NCBI GenBank assembly: GCA_963758205.1
Contig: CAVWUM010000006.1
Location: forward strand, 372,001 to 436,000
DNA from: Owenweeksia sp963758205
GTDB taxonomy: Bacteria > Bacteroidota > Bacteroidia > Flavobacteriales > Schleiferiaceae
Length of the DNA stretch: 64,000 nucleotides
Direction of reading: 5' to 3'
Shown here: positions 52,174 to 60,647 of the stretch, piece after piece
Position numbering within the stretch: position 1 is the first letter of the stretch
How the letters are laid out: each line of letters begins with the position of its first letter
The notes under the pieces: generated by a model
Told to the model about the DNA's origin: nothing
Database searches by the model: none
Seen by the model: the letters and a program-made list of their open reading frames with translations, nothing else
Made by a program: the position numbers and the translations under genes

Positions 52174-52431
52174 AACTTCAAGGTTTTGTTAGCTGAAATT
52201 TGAACAAGGCTTTTTTTTCTTCGCCTCACAATTTGGGAAGCCCCAATCCGGCCTTCAATTAAATAGGGCCCTGATTGAGGTTAATGCTTAGAGAGACCAG
52301 GAAGCTCTGAGAAACGAAGAGATCACCCGGCCGAACTTAGTATTAATAAAGAGCAGGTCGCTATTTAATTGTAAGCCTTGACTTTTTTGGTTCTTTTTGC
52401 GTCAAGGCAAAAATGAACAAGAATAAATCAC
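52174..52431. other. Non-coding segment with nested inverted repeats
   Basis: The segment has an 11-base perfect inverted repeat, caattaaatag (52256-52266) and ctatttaattg (52361-52371), bracketing ~94 bases without a usable frame. Next to it lies the hairpin gccttgac (52375-52382) / gtcaaggc (52401-52408), with a loop containing ggttcttttt and a following A-tract. The ggttcttttt...caaggcaaaaa part looks like a repeat family seen upstream of many Bacteroidota genes. It could be a mobile-element remnant or a structured RNA. Only this copy is in the window. Confidence 0.5.
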
Positions 52432-53592
52432 ATGAGTGAAAATTTTAAAATGCTGGCCAAAACCATGCACGGCCTGGAAGACGTTCTTGCCAAAGAACTC
52501 CGCCAGCTTGGTGCTATGGACATCAAACCCGTAAAACGCGGGGTAAGCTTTGTGGGTGATGCCGGCTTTATGTATAAAGCCAACTACTGGCTACGCACGG
52601 CACTTCGGATTTTGGTACCCATAAAGGAATTTAAAGTGCGCAATGAAGAAGAGGTGTATAAGCGCATTAAGGAAATTGCCTGGGAGGATTATTTTGATAT
52701 CGATAAAACACTGATGGTAAATGCCACAGTGTACTCCAGGCAGTTTAACCATACCCTTTTTATAGCCCAAAAAGTAAAAGATGGCATTGTAGATCGTTTC
52801 CGTGAGCGGACTGGTGAGCGCCCTTCTGTGGATACTGATAATCCCGATATCCGCATTGATGTATATATCTATAATGAAAATGTAATTGTATCGCTGGACA
52901 GCTCGGGCCACTCCTTACACAGGCGTGGTTACCGTAAGGAGGCCGATGTGGCTCCCATTAACGAAGTACTGGCGGCAGGCATACTGGGCCTTATTGGCTG
53001 GAAAGGAATGAGCCACTTTATAGACCCCATGTGCGGCTCGGGTACATTTTTAATTGAAGCCGCTATGATGGCGCATAATATTCCACCGGGTGTTTTTAGG
53101 GAGGAGTATGCCTTTAAAAACTGGAAAAACTTTGATAAGGAGCTGCACGATATGCTTTTTGAAAAGGCTCTGGAAAAAGAAAAGAACTTCTACTACTCTA
53201 TTTTAGGTTTTGATAAAGATCCCAGGGTATTATTGAAGGCTGGCCGCAACATTAAAAACGCTTTGCTTGATGAGCAGGTAAAAATTGAGAAGTCAGACTT
53301 TTTAAATTTTCACTCCAGCAGAGAAATTAAAACGCCCGGCATACTGGTTTTTAATCCACCTTACGGGATAAAGTTTGATGCCGATATTCCTGAACTATAT
53401 ACCGGAATTGGTGATACATTAAAGAACAAATTCCCCGGGTTTACTGCCTGGATATTTACCTCCAGCAAAGAGGGATTGAAGTATGTAGGCCTAAAACCTT
53501 CTGTAAAAATACCTCTATACAATGCCAAGCTGGAAAGCTGGCTGGTGCGATATGATTTATATGAGGGGACGAGGAAAAATAAAGATACTTAG
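52432..53592 (+). CDS. THUMP-domain class I RNA methyltransferase (RlmL N-terminal-half type)
   Basis: The 386-residue protein has an N-terminal THUMP domain (~45-160) and a Rossmann methyltransferase. AMMAHNIPPG and HFIDPMCGSGTFLIEAAM form SAM motif I; ILVFNPPYGIKFDAD is the N-P-P-Y catalytic motif of N6/N2-guanine methylases. It matches the RlmL/YcbY N-terminal half and YpsC, which methylate 23S rRNA at G2445 in E. coli. The RlmK half is absent. It is preceded by the non-coding element and starts at ATG 52432. Confidence 0.9.
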   Translation: MSENFKMLAKTMHGLEDVLAKELRQLGAMDIKPVKRGVSFVGDAGFMYKANYWLRTALRILVPIKEFKVRNEEEVYKRIKEIAWEDYFDIDKTLMVNATVYSRQFNHTLFIAQKVKDGIVDRFRERTGERPSVDTDNPDIRIDVYIYNENVIVSLDSSGHSLHRRGYRKEADVAPINEVLAAGILGLIGWKGMSHFIDPMCGSGTFLIEAAMMAHNIPPGVFREEYAFKNWKNFDKELHDMLFEKALEKEKNFYYSILGFDKDPRVLLKAGRNIKNALLDEQVKIEKSDFLNFHSSREIKTPGILVFNPPYGIKFDADIPELYTGIGDTLKNKFPGFTAWIFTSSKEGLKYVGLKPSVKIPLYNAKLESWLVRYDLYEGTRKNKDT

Positions 53593-53656
53593 CACGCAGA
53601 TTTCGCAGATAAGCGCAGAAGATTAAATCAAAGTGTCGTAAACCTATTCGATCAAG

Positions 53657-54004
53657 CTAAAAGTGTGTACTGGCAGCCTCCACTTCCTTCTTTGCGTTAC
53701 CCACAAAGATCTCATCATCTGCAATCATTACAGGGCGCTTTAAAAAAGTGTATTCGTCCAGAATCAGCTGGCGGTAGTGCTGCTCGCTAAGGCTTTTATC
53801 CTTCAGGCCCATGCTTTTGTACTTCATAGCTCTGCGGCTGAAAAGAGGTTCGTAACCTCCAGCCATTTTTGCCATTTCATCAATTTGAGATTCAGTTATG
53901 GGTTCTGTTTTTATATCCTGTAAAACCACATCCTTTGCGGGATTGATTTCTTTAATAATACGCTGGCAGGTGCTACAGGTAGAGAGGTGGTAGATTTTTT
54001 TCAT
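53657..54004 (-). CDS. ArsC/Spx-like thioredoxin-fold protein
   Basis: The 115-residue protein has LSTCSTCQRIIKEI (CxxC in place of the single Cys of most ArsC) near the N-terminus. SRRAMKYKSMGLKDKSL and EYTFLKRPVMIADDEIFVGN match the ArsC/YffB-like family. Possible roles are arsenate reduction, Spx-like regulation or thiol exchange. Monocistronic. The catalytic Arg typical of arsenate reductase may be R94-like (KRPV), so activity is possible. Confidence 0.85.
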   Translation of the reverse strand: MKKIYHLSTCSTCQRIIKEINPAKDVVLQDIKTEPITESQIDEMAKMAGGYEPLFSRRAMKYKSMGLKDKSLSEQHYRQLILDEYTFLKRPVMIADDEIFVGNAKKEVEAASTHF

Positions 54005-54189
54005 GAAATCTGATTTGCGGTTCAGGGAAAGCTACTAAGAGATATAGGTCATAACCGAGACATTGATTCAATTTTCTCAAAAAGTGCCTATAACCTCTGA
54101 TGCAGGTTAACTCTTACGTTTACTAATTAAAGGGATTTTTCCCTAATTAAATTGATTAATATCGTTATGACCAATTAATAAACAGGGAA

Positions 54190-54855
54190 TTGCAAACCAC
54201 CAAACCACTACCTTTTAAGTATATCACCTTACTTATCATTTTGATTTGGACAGGTTTTAGAATTTCTGCCCAGGATTCTTTACCTCCCAAAAAGCACGAA
54301 TTGGCATTTGACATAGTGCCACTGCTGAACAATACAATTTTCAGGTCACCAGGATATCATTACAATCCCTACCAGCTCCTTTACAGATATCATTTTGATA
54401 AATGGTCATTACGAGCCAGAGTTGGCGCTTATATCGACCATGGTGAAACCATTAAGGATTCCATTAAAGATTACAGCGAAGTAACTCAGCTGGAAGGTAG
54501 CCTGGGTATAGAACGAAAAGTGAATCTCTACAAACAATTTCAAATTTTTTACGGACTGGATTTTTTTACCAGATATGCTGAATATAAAACGAGGACAGAG
54601 CAAACACGTGTAGCATGGGATAGTCGCTTTACTAAGTCAAATGATTATGGAGTGGCGCCTTTTTTAGGATTCAGATATAAATTGAATAACCGACTATCTA
54701 TCACAACGGAAACCAATTGGCGGCTTTTTTATACCCACTACCTTGGGGAAAGACGGTATTTCCCGGATAATCAATACGGGACGAAAGTTACCTCCAAAGA
54801 ATGGAATACCGAATATACCCCTCCCACCTCCATTTACATCACTTTTAACTTTTAA
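54190..54855 (+). CDS. Outer-membrane-type beta-barrel protein, array copy 1
   Basis: The 221-residue protein begins with TTG 54190; no in-frame ATG precedes the signal peptide (ITLLIILIWTGFRISAQ). The pattern FDIVPLL, YRYHFDKWSLRARVG, ERKVNLYKQFQIFYGLD, GVAPFLGFRYKLNNRLSITT and a terminal TSIYITFNF ending in Phe are shared with the next three genes. Alternating aromatic strands and the C-terminal Phe suggest a small outer-membrane beta-barrel. It is the first of a tandem array; copies 2-4 start 11, 12 and 4 bases after the preceding stop. Confidence 0.75.
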   Translation: MQTTKPLPFKYITLLIILIWTGFRISAQDSLPPKKHELAFDIVPLLNNTIFRSPGYHYNPYQLLYRYHFDKWSLRARVGAYIDHGETIKDSIKDYSEVTQLEGSLGIERKVNLYKQFQIFYGLDFFTRYAEYKTRTEQTRVAWDSRFTKSNDYGVAPFLGFRYKLNNRLSITTETNWRLFYTHYLGERRYFPDNQYGTKVTSKEWNTEYTPPTSIYITFNF

Positions 54856-54866
54856 TCAACAAAAAG

Positions 54867-55517
54867 ATGAAAAGCATAGCCACCGCCATTCTTCTATTTT
54901 TATTTACCCAATCTGGCATAGCTCAAGATTCGGTGATTACCAGCGATAACCATCACGAAGTGGGTGTAGATATTTCTCCCTTTTTACAGCGCTTCGTTTC
55001 AGGCAATATCGCAGGTAACTATAGCCCCTTCTTTGTAATGTATCGATATCACTTCAATAACTGGAATATACGCACCGGAATTGGTGGAACACTCAGAAAG
55101 CAGGAAGATGTATTAAACGACACATCAATTTACACTTCTGAAAACAGCAGTTTTATATATCGCCTTGGTGTAGAGAGAAAAATAGACTTTTACAGGAGAT
55201 GGCAGTTTTATTACGGGTTGGACCTATACACCTACTCTGAAACCCGCATTTATGAAAGAATCGAAGGATCCACCTTTAGCGACAATGACAGGAATAAAGA
55301 AAATGGTTATGGTGTAGCACCTTTAATGGGGCTAAGGTTTAAAATAAATGATAGAATCTCCTTCACCACTGAATCGAGCCTGGTGCTTTACTACTTTAAA
55401 GCCCGCAATGAACGCACTTATTCTCTTTCACCGCAAACTGACCGAATAACCAGTACCGAAGGTTGGCGAACAAGCTTTAGCCCTCCCACTTCCATATTCT
55501 TTACATTCAACTTTTAG
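54867..55517 (+). CDS. Outer-membrane-type beta-barrel protein, array copy 2
   Basis: The 216-residue protein starts with ATG 54867, 11 bases after copy 1. Signal peptide MKSIATAILLFLFTQSGIAQ. It shares HHEVGVDISPFLQRF, YRYHFNNWNIRTGIGG, GVERKIDFYRRWQFYYGLDL, GVAPLMGLRFKINDRISFTT and FSPPTSIFFTFNF with its neighbours. It is close to copy 4 at the N-terminus (HHEVGVD). Confidence 0.78.
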   Translation: MKSIATAILLFLFTQSGIAQDSVITSDNHHEVGVDISPFLQRFVSGNIAGNYSPFFVMYRYHFNNWNIRTGIGGTLRKQEDVLNDTSIYTSENSSFIYRLGVERKIDFYRRWQFYYGLDLYTYSETRIYERIEGSTFSDNDRNKENGYGVAPLMGLRFKINDRISFTTESSLVLYYFKARNERTYSLSPQTDRITSTEGWRTSFSPPTSIFFTFNF

Positions 55518-55529
55518 GGTTATCAAGAG

Positions 55530-56195
55530 ATGAATTATTCCGGTAAAAAATATGTGTTGCTATTGCTAATGGCCCTCTATTTAGGACAGCCTTGCCTTGC
55601 GCAAAACCAGCCCATTACGAGTACTAACCGGCACGAGATAGGTTTTGACATAACAACATTATTGGATTATACTATTTTTAAGTCAACGCTTAATTACCCA
55701 AAGCTTTACCAGGTAATGTACCGCTACCACTTTACTAAATGGGATATAAGAAGTGGCATAGGTGTAAATTTTGGTGAAGGCGAACGATTAACAAATGATA
55801 CCAGTCAGTTAATTTCTAATAACAATTACTTTGCCTTTAGAGCAGGTGTAGAAGGAAAGATTGACTTTAAAAAAAGGTGGCAGTTCTTTTATGGCTTTGA
55901 TGTGATAACGAGAAGAACTGTATCAACATCAGCTCTAATCAATTCATCGCTTTACGATACGGAATATGTAGATAAGCTTACCCGCTATGGTGTGGCCCCT
56001 TTGCTTGGCTTACGGTTCAAAATCAACAAAAGAGTATCTATAACCACCGAAAGCAACTTTGCGGTTTACTATTTTGATAATGAACAGAAATATATTTATC
56101 ACAAAAACCCACGATTTAACCGAATAACAAAGTCTGAGGGCTTTAATACCCTATTTACCCCGGTGGCCAATGTTAATTTCACTTATAACTTTTAA
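55530..56195 (+). CDS. Outer-membrane-type beta-barrel protein, array copy 3
   Basis: The 221-residue protein starts at ATG 55530. Signal peptide: YVLLLLMALYLGQPCLAQ. Shared blocks are NRHEIGFDITTLLDYTIF, YRYHFTKWDIRSGIGV, VEGKIDFKKRWQFFYGFDV, GVAPLLGLRFKINKRVSITT and a C-terminal VNFTYNF. It resembles copy 1 in having a shorter N-terminal insert (DYTIF against NNTIF). Confidence 0.78.
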   Translation: MNYSGKKYVLLLLMALYLGQPCLAQNQPITSTNRHEIGFDITTLLDYTIFKSTLNYPKLYQVMYRYHFTKWDIRSGIGVNFGEGERLTNDTSQLISNNNYFAFRAGVEGKIDFKKRWQFFYGFDVITRRTVSTSALINSSLYDTEYVDKLTRYGVAPLLGLRFKINKRVSITTESNFAVYYFDNEQKYIYHKNPRFNRITKSEGFNTLFTPVANVNFTYNF

Positions 56196-56199
56196 AGAG

Positions 56200-56874
56200 A
56201 TGAAATCAACAACTATCATTTCCTTCATTGGTTTGGCCTTAGTATCAGTTTTTACATCAGCAAGCTTAAAAGCTCAGGACTCTACGATAATTCAATCCGA
56301 TAGACATCATGAGGTGGGTGTAGATCTTTCACCTCTTATTAAAGGGTTGGTAGCAGGTGCAGGCTTCTCTAATTCGGGCTATGAGTTTTCGCTCATGTAT
56401 CGTTATCATTATGATAGATGGGCCATAAGAGGCGGCCTGGGTGGAGCGGTGATCATTGATGAAAGCATTATTAATGATACGATTACAGACAAAAGAGATA
56501 ATAGCCATTTTAGAGTAAGGTTGGGGATTGAACGGAAAGTAAATTTTGAAAGGCGCTGGCAAATATTTTATGGTACTGACCTGTACTACTCTTATCTGAT
56601 TAGTCAGGATGAAACCACTTTCGGAAACTCTCGATCCTCCAGACTTTATGGAATTACCGATTACTATGGCATCTCCCCACTTGTTGGGTTTCGCTTTAAA
56701 TTAAACAAGCTCATCTCACTTACAACGGAAACAAGTTTTCTTATCTACTACTACAAAAGTGATTATGACCGGGTGTTTACTCCCGACATTAATCAGAACG
56801 AATTAAGCAGCTTTGAGGGTTGGCAATCCCGTTTTACACCTCCCACTATGCTGGTGCTTACTCTTAATTTTTAG
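56200..56874 (+). CDS. Outer-membrane-type beta-barrel protein, array copy 4
   Basis: I chose ATG 56200, four bases after copy 3 stops; a TTG at 56170 would overlap it. The 224 residues begin MKSTTIISFIGLALVSVFTS. Shared blocks: HHEVGVDLSPLIKGLVAG, YRYHYDRWAIRGGLGG, GIERKVNFERRWQIFYGTDL, ISPLVGFRFKLNKLISLTTE and FTPPTMLVLTLNF. Confidence 0.78.
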   Translation: MKSTTIISFIGLALVSVFTSASLKAQDSTIIQSDRHHEVGVDLSPLIKGLVAGAGFSNSGYEFSLMYRYHYDRWAIRGGLGGAVIIDESIINDTITDKRDNSHFRVRLGIERKVNFERRWQIFYGTDLYYSYLISQDETTFGNSRSSRLYGITDYYGISPLVGFRFKLNKLISLTTETSFLIYYYKSDYDRVFTPDINQNELSSFEGWQSRFTPPTMLVLTLNF

Positions 56875-56910
56875 CACTCAATTATTAGCTTTGAACTAAT
56901 CGGATTGATT

Positions 56911-57588
56911 ATGAAAAAGGCTATTCTCTTATTTCTTTTTGCCCTGGCTATAAAGCCTGCCGTAGGTCAGGATAGTTCGGCCACAGATATTTTACAAGTA
57001 GATTATCGAACGGCAAATGGCTTTGCTTTAATGCCCTTTGAGGCAAACTGTGTAAATGGATTTGGGTTTTCATGGTCCTTAGGCAATATTGACTTTGATT
57101 ATGGAACTATGGAAAACGAAATTCCATATCTAAAAGTGAATGGCCTGCATACATATACTTCACCTTTACAGCCGCTCGCAGCTGCATTTATCGTCTTTCA
57201 TCTTCCTTTTGCAATCTTTCAAGACGGCATAATAACCAAGGATACCTCTTTAAATAAAATTCCATATTACGGTTATCAGGATGGGGAGATAAATGGAGCC
57301 TCAATAGCTTTTTGGGAAACCGGAGAAAGAATGGCTATGAACGGGTTTCAGATTTCTTTACTCTATCACAATTTTGAAATACTCAAAGGACTCTCAATAA
57401 GCTTTTTAAGTGCCAAGTATTTGGAAGCAAATGGTGTAATGATAACGGGAATTTCTAATTACATTGAAAACGGTTCTGGATTGCAGGTAGCTTTACTTAA
57501 TCATGCAGAAAACTTTAAGGGCGTTCAATTTGGATTATGGAATAAAATCGGTAAACGGGGGTTGCCATTAATAAATATAGGGTTTTAG
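56911..57588 (+). CDS. Secreted protein with LA_2272-like surface repeats
   Basis: ATG 56911 gives 225 residues, MKKAILLFLFALAIKPAVGQ as signal peptide. The C-terminal half has repeats of the LA_2272/surface-repeat type: FLSAKYLEANGVMITGISNY and GSGLQVALLNHAENFKGVQF followed by GLWNKIG. These G-L-Q-x-A/G-L-x-N units usually form a beta-solenoid or beta-barrel-like surface protein. It is unlike the four array genes before it but is contiguous and same-strand, so may be in one transcript. Confidence 0.72.
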   Translation: MKKAILLFLFALAIKPAVGQDSSATDILQVDYRTANGFALMPFEANCVNGFGFSWSLGNIDFDYGTMENEIPYLKVNGLHTYTSPLQPLAAAFIVFHLPFAIFQDGIITKDTSLNKIPYYGYQDGEINGASIAFWETGERMAMNGFQISLLYHNFEILKGLSISFLSAKYLEANGVMITGISNYIENGSGLQVALLNHAENFKGVQFGLWNKIGKRGLPLINIGF

Positions 57589-57658
57589 CAATCTCTGCTT
57601 TTTAACAATCATTCCACTGCCTTATCCACTTATGCTGTCAGTTTCTAATTCCCCTATC

Positions 57659-57666
57659 TACATTTG
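57659..57666 (+). promoter_or_regulatory. -7 box candidate of priA
   Basis: TACATTTG fits TAnnTTTG exactly and ends seven bases before ATG 57673. Transcription would begin at or just before the ATG, giving a leaderless or near-leaderless message, and the TTG inside the box (57664) is therefore not the start. Confidence 0.45.
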
Positions 57667-57672
57667 CACACT

Positions 57673-60141
57673 ATGCAGCATTACGCAGAAGTAATCCTTC
57701 CCCTGGCCCTGCCTCAAAACTATACCTATAGCATTCCACCACTGTTGCTGGATGATGTGGCCATTGGCAAGCGCGTTATTGTTCAGTTCGGGCAACGTAG
57801 ATTGTATACAGCCTTGGTTTGCGCTATACATCAAAAGGCTCCTAAAGATTTTAAGCCAAAAGATATTTTAGAGGTAGAAGACCAGGTGCCCATTATTAGT
57901 GAAAAGCAACTTAAGCTTTGGCAATGGATGGCTGATTATTACCTGTGCACCATGGGTGAGGTTATGACTGCCGCTCTGCCGGCCGGGCTAAAACTTGCGA
58001 GCGAAACAGTAGTACTGAAAAACCATCTTAAAAAAATTGTAGATGAGGAATTAAGCGATCACGAGTTTTTGGTGATGGAAGCCCTGGAGGCGCAGGAATC
58101 CCTAAGCATAAAAGAGATAAGCGATATCACGGGCTTAAAGAATCCCCTCAAAGTGATACAGCTCCTTCTGGGCAAGCATTACATTTTGCTGGAGGAGGAA
58201 CTGAAAACGGGTTATCGTCCACGCCAAAAAAGGATGGTGCGACTTGCTGAAAAATATAATGGTGAAGGGATGAGCGCCATGTTTGAAGAACTGGCTCGTG
58301 CGCCAAAGCAAAAAGAATTATTACTCACTTATTTTAAGTTAATGGGTGAGCAGGAACGGGAAGGGAACCAAGTACTAATGTCAGTAGTAGCCAGCAAACT
58401 CCTTAAAGCATCCCAGGCCGGAGATTCATCACTTAAGGGATTGGAAGAAAAAGGGTTTATGGAGATTTTTTATGATAGTCCCGCAGAAGAAGTAAAGCAA
58501 TCCGAGGGTGATCCCTTTTTTGATTTGAATGAGTATCAGCAAAGGGCTTTTGATGAGTTAAAAGATCACTTTAGAGATAAGGATGTTTCATTGCTACATG
58601 GCGTAACCTCTTCCGGTAAAACCGAGATTTATGTGCGCTTTATCCGCCAAATGCTGGAGGAGAATAAGCAAGTACTCTATTTAGTTCCGGAGATTGCCCT
58701 TACCACGCAGCTTATCACCCGCATGAAGAAGTACTTTGGTGAAAGGGTACTCGTTTTCCATTCGCGCTTTAGCGATAGAGAAAGAGTGGAAACCTGGCTT
58801 AAGCTGGTTGAAAACCCGAACGAGCCCTACCTGATAATTGGCGCGCGTAGTAGCCTCTTTTTACCCTTTCAAAATCTGGGTTTTGTGATAGTGGATGAGG
58901 AACACGAAACAAGCTTTAAGCAGTTTGACCCCGCGCCACGATACCACGCGCGTGACACAGCTATACTATTGGCAAACCTCTTTGCTGCTAAGGTTTTGCT
59001 TGGATCGGCCACGCCTTCTATTGAGTCGTACACCAATGCCCTTGGCGGTAAATACGGCCTGGTAAAACTGGATAAGCGCTATGCTGACCTGCCTATGCCT
59101 GAGATTGTGTGTGTGGACCTAAAAGATGCCCGCAAGAAAAAGCGGATGCAGGGCCATTTCAGCACTATGTTGATAGATGAAATTAAGGAAGTATTGCGGA
59201 GTGGTAAGCAGGTTATACTCTTTCAAAACAGGCGTGGATTCAGCACCATGATACAATGTCAGAATTGCGCTCATGTAAACCAATGTAAAAATTGCGACAT
59301 TACCCTTACCTACCACAAGCACATTGATTTGCTGCGGTGCCACTATTGTGGATATTCCCGCCAGGTGCCCAGTAAATGCCCGGCCTGTGGCAGTTATGAT
59401 GTAAAAGCCCTGGGCTTTGGTACCGAAAAGCTGGAAGATGATTTAAAGCTCATGCTGCCCGGAGCCAGCATCAGGCGTATGGACCTGGATACTACCCGTA
59501 AAAAGAATGCCTACGAAAACATTATCAATGAATTTGAGGATGGTGAAGTTGACATATTAATTGGAACCCAGATGGTAACCAAAGGGCTTGATTTTGCCAA
59601 TGTAGCATTAGTAGGAATTCTAAATGCTGACACATTGCTCAACTTTCCTGATTTTAGAAGCCATGAGCGGGCCTACCAGCTAATGGCCCAGGTGGCAGGC
59701 CGGGCCGGACGAAAAAGAAAGCGCGGCAAGGTGATAATCCAAACCTCGGATCCCTATCATAGCATTATCCGTAAGGTGATGAACAATGATTACCAAAAGA
59801 TGTACGAGGATGAACGCTATGAAAGGAAAAATTTCCGCTACCCACCCTACCACCGCTTAATCCGCATTACCCTTAAGCATAGAGATAGAAACAAGCTCAA
59901 CCTGTCGGCAACGCAAATTGGCAAGGAGTTGCGTGAGCTTTTTGGTGAGCGGGTTTTGGGTCCGGAATTCCCACTGGTAGCTCGTCTGCGTAACCTCTAC
60001 CAAATGGAAATAATGCTGAAGTTTGAAAAAGGAGTATCCTTAAACAAAGCAAAAGTGGTACTAAGAGAGACACTTGATAAATTCTTTGCCACACATACTG
60101 ACAAAAAAGTGCAGGTTATTTTTGATGTGGATCCTATGTAA
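57673..60141 (+). CDS. priA: Primosomal helicase PriA (replication restart)
   Basis: ATG 57673 gives 822 residues. The N-terminal DNA-binding domain starts YAEVILPLALPQNYTYSIP. The helicase core has Walker A GVTSSGKTEIYVRF, DEEH in VIVDEEHETSFKQ and HSRFSDRERVETW, GSATPSIES, GRRGFS-like QNRRGFSTMIQCQNCAHVNQ, the zinc-binding cysteines (CQNC, CKNC, CHYC, CPAC) and QVAGRAGR. PriA loads the replicative helicase at collapsed forks. The start is chosen with the -7 box. It is monocistronic. Confidence 0.96.
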   Translation: MQHYAEVILPLALPQNYTYSIPPLLLDDVAIGKRVIVQFGQRRLYTALVCAIHQKAPKDFKPKDILEVEDQVPIISEKQLKLWQWMADYYLCTMGEVMTAALPAGLKLASETVVLKNHLKKIVDEELSDHEFLVMEALEAQESLSIKEISDITGLKNPLKVIQLLLGKHYILLEEELKTGYRPRQKRMVRLAEKYNGEGMSAMFEELARAPKQKELLLTYFKLMGEQEREGNQVLMSVVASKLLKASQAGDSSLKGLEEKGFMEIFYDSPAEEVKQSEGDPFFDLNEYQQRAFDELKDHFRDKDVSLLHGVTSSGKTEIYVRFIRQMLEENKQVLYLVPEIALTTQLITRMKKYFGERVLVFHSRFSDRERVETWLKLVENPNEPYLIIGARSSLFLPFQNLGFVIVDEEHETSFKQFDPAPRYHARDTAILLANLFAAKVLLGSATPSIESYTNALGGKYGLVKLDKRYADLPMPEIVCVDLKDARKKKRMQGHFSTMLIDEIKEVLRSGKQVILFQNRRGFSTMIQCQNCAHVNQCKNCDITLTYHKHIDLLRCHYCGYSRQVPSKCPACGSYDVKALGFGTEKLEDDLKLMLPGASIRRMDLDTTRKKNAYENIINEFEDGEVDILIGTQMVTKGLDFANVALVGILNADTLLNFPDFRSHERAYQLMAQVAGRAGRKRKRGKVIIQTSDPYHSIIRKVMNNDYQKMYEDERYERKNFRYPPYHRLIRITLKHRDRNKLNLSATQIGKELRELFGERVLGPEFPLVARLRNLYQMEIMLKFEKGVSLNKAKVVLRETLDKFFATHTDKKVQVIFDVDPM

Positions 60142-60170
60142 GATGTGAGTCTTCAATCCGTTCTACCTGC

Positions 60171-60178
60171 TACATTTG
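60171..60178 (+). promoter_or_regulatory. -7 box candidate of the FKBP gene
   Basis: TACATTTG matches the Bacteroidota -7 consensus, 20 bases before ATG 60198. No TTTG -33 element was found at the expected distance. Confidence 0.4.
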
Positions 60179-60197
60179 CCTCCAATAAATTTATACG

Positions 60198-60647
60198 ATG
60201 AAAAAATTACTCTTTGCCCTGCTACCCCTCATTATTGTTTTTGCATCCTGTAAAGAAGATGTGGACCAAAGAGCGGAGGATCGCGATACCATCCTGAAGT
60301 ATATAGCCGATAACAACCTCAATGCACAATCAACCGCCTCGGGTTTATATTATGTAATTGAGAATGAAGGCAGTGGTAAAAGGCCAACTGTAACCTCTGA
60401 TGTACAGGTGTATTACAAAGGCTATTTTGTAAATGGAGGCTTGTTTGATGAAAGCATACCGCAGGGAGTCTGGTTTAACCTAAGCCAGGTAATACAAGGC
60501 TGGCAAGAGGGAATACCTATGTTTAAAGAAGGCGGCAAGGGCAAATTACTTGTACCTTCTCATTTGGGTTATGGCCCCACCTCCCGAGGTGATATCCCTG
60601 GCAACTCTGTTCTTATTTTCGATATTATTCTGAAAGACGTTCGTTAA
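60198..60647 (+). CDS. FKBP-type peptidyl-prolyl isomerase lipoprotein
   Basis: The 149-residue protein has a lipoprotein signal (IIVFASCKED; Cys near residue 18) and one FKBP domain: DVQVYYKGYFVNGGLFDESI, FNLSQVIQGWQEGIPMFKEG and LVPSHLGYGPTSRGDIPGNS with a conserved Tyr and Asp in the active site. It assists protein folding in the periplasm. The end overlaps the convergent YhhN gene by 23 bases. A promoter-like box lies at 60171. Confidence 0.92.
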   Translation: MKKLLFALLPLIIVFASCKEDVDQRAEDRDTILKYIADNNLNAQSTASGLYYVIENEGSGKRPTVTSDVQVYYKGYFVNGGLFDESIPQGVWFNLSQVIQGWQEGIPMFKEGGKGKLLVPSHLGYGPTSRGDIPGNSVLIFDIILKDVR

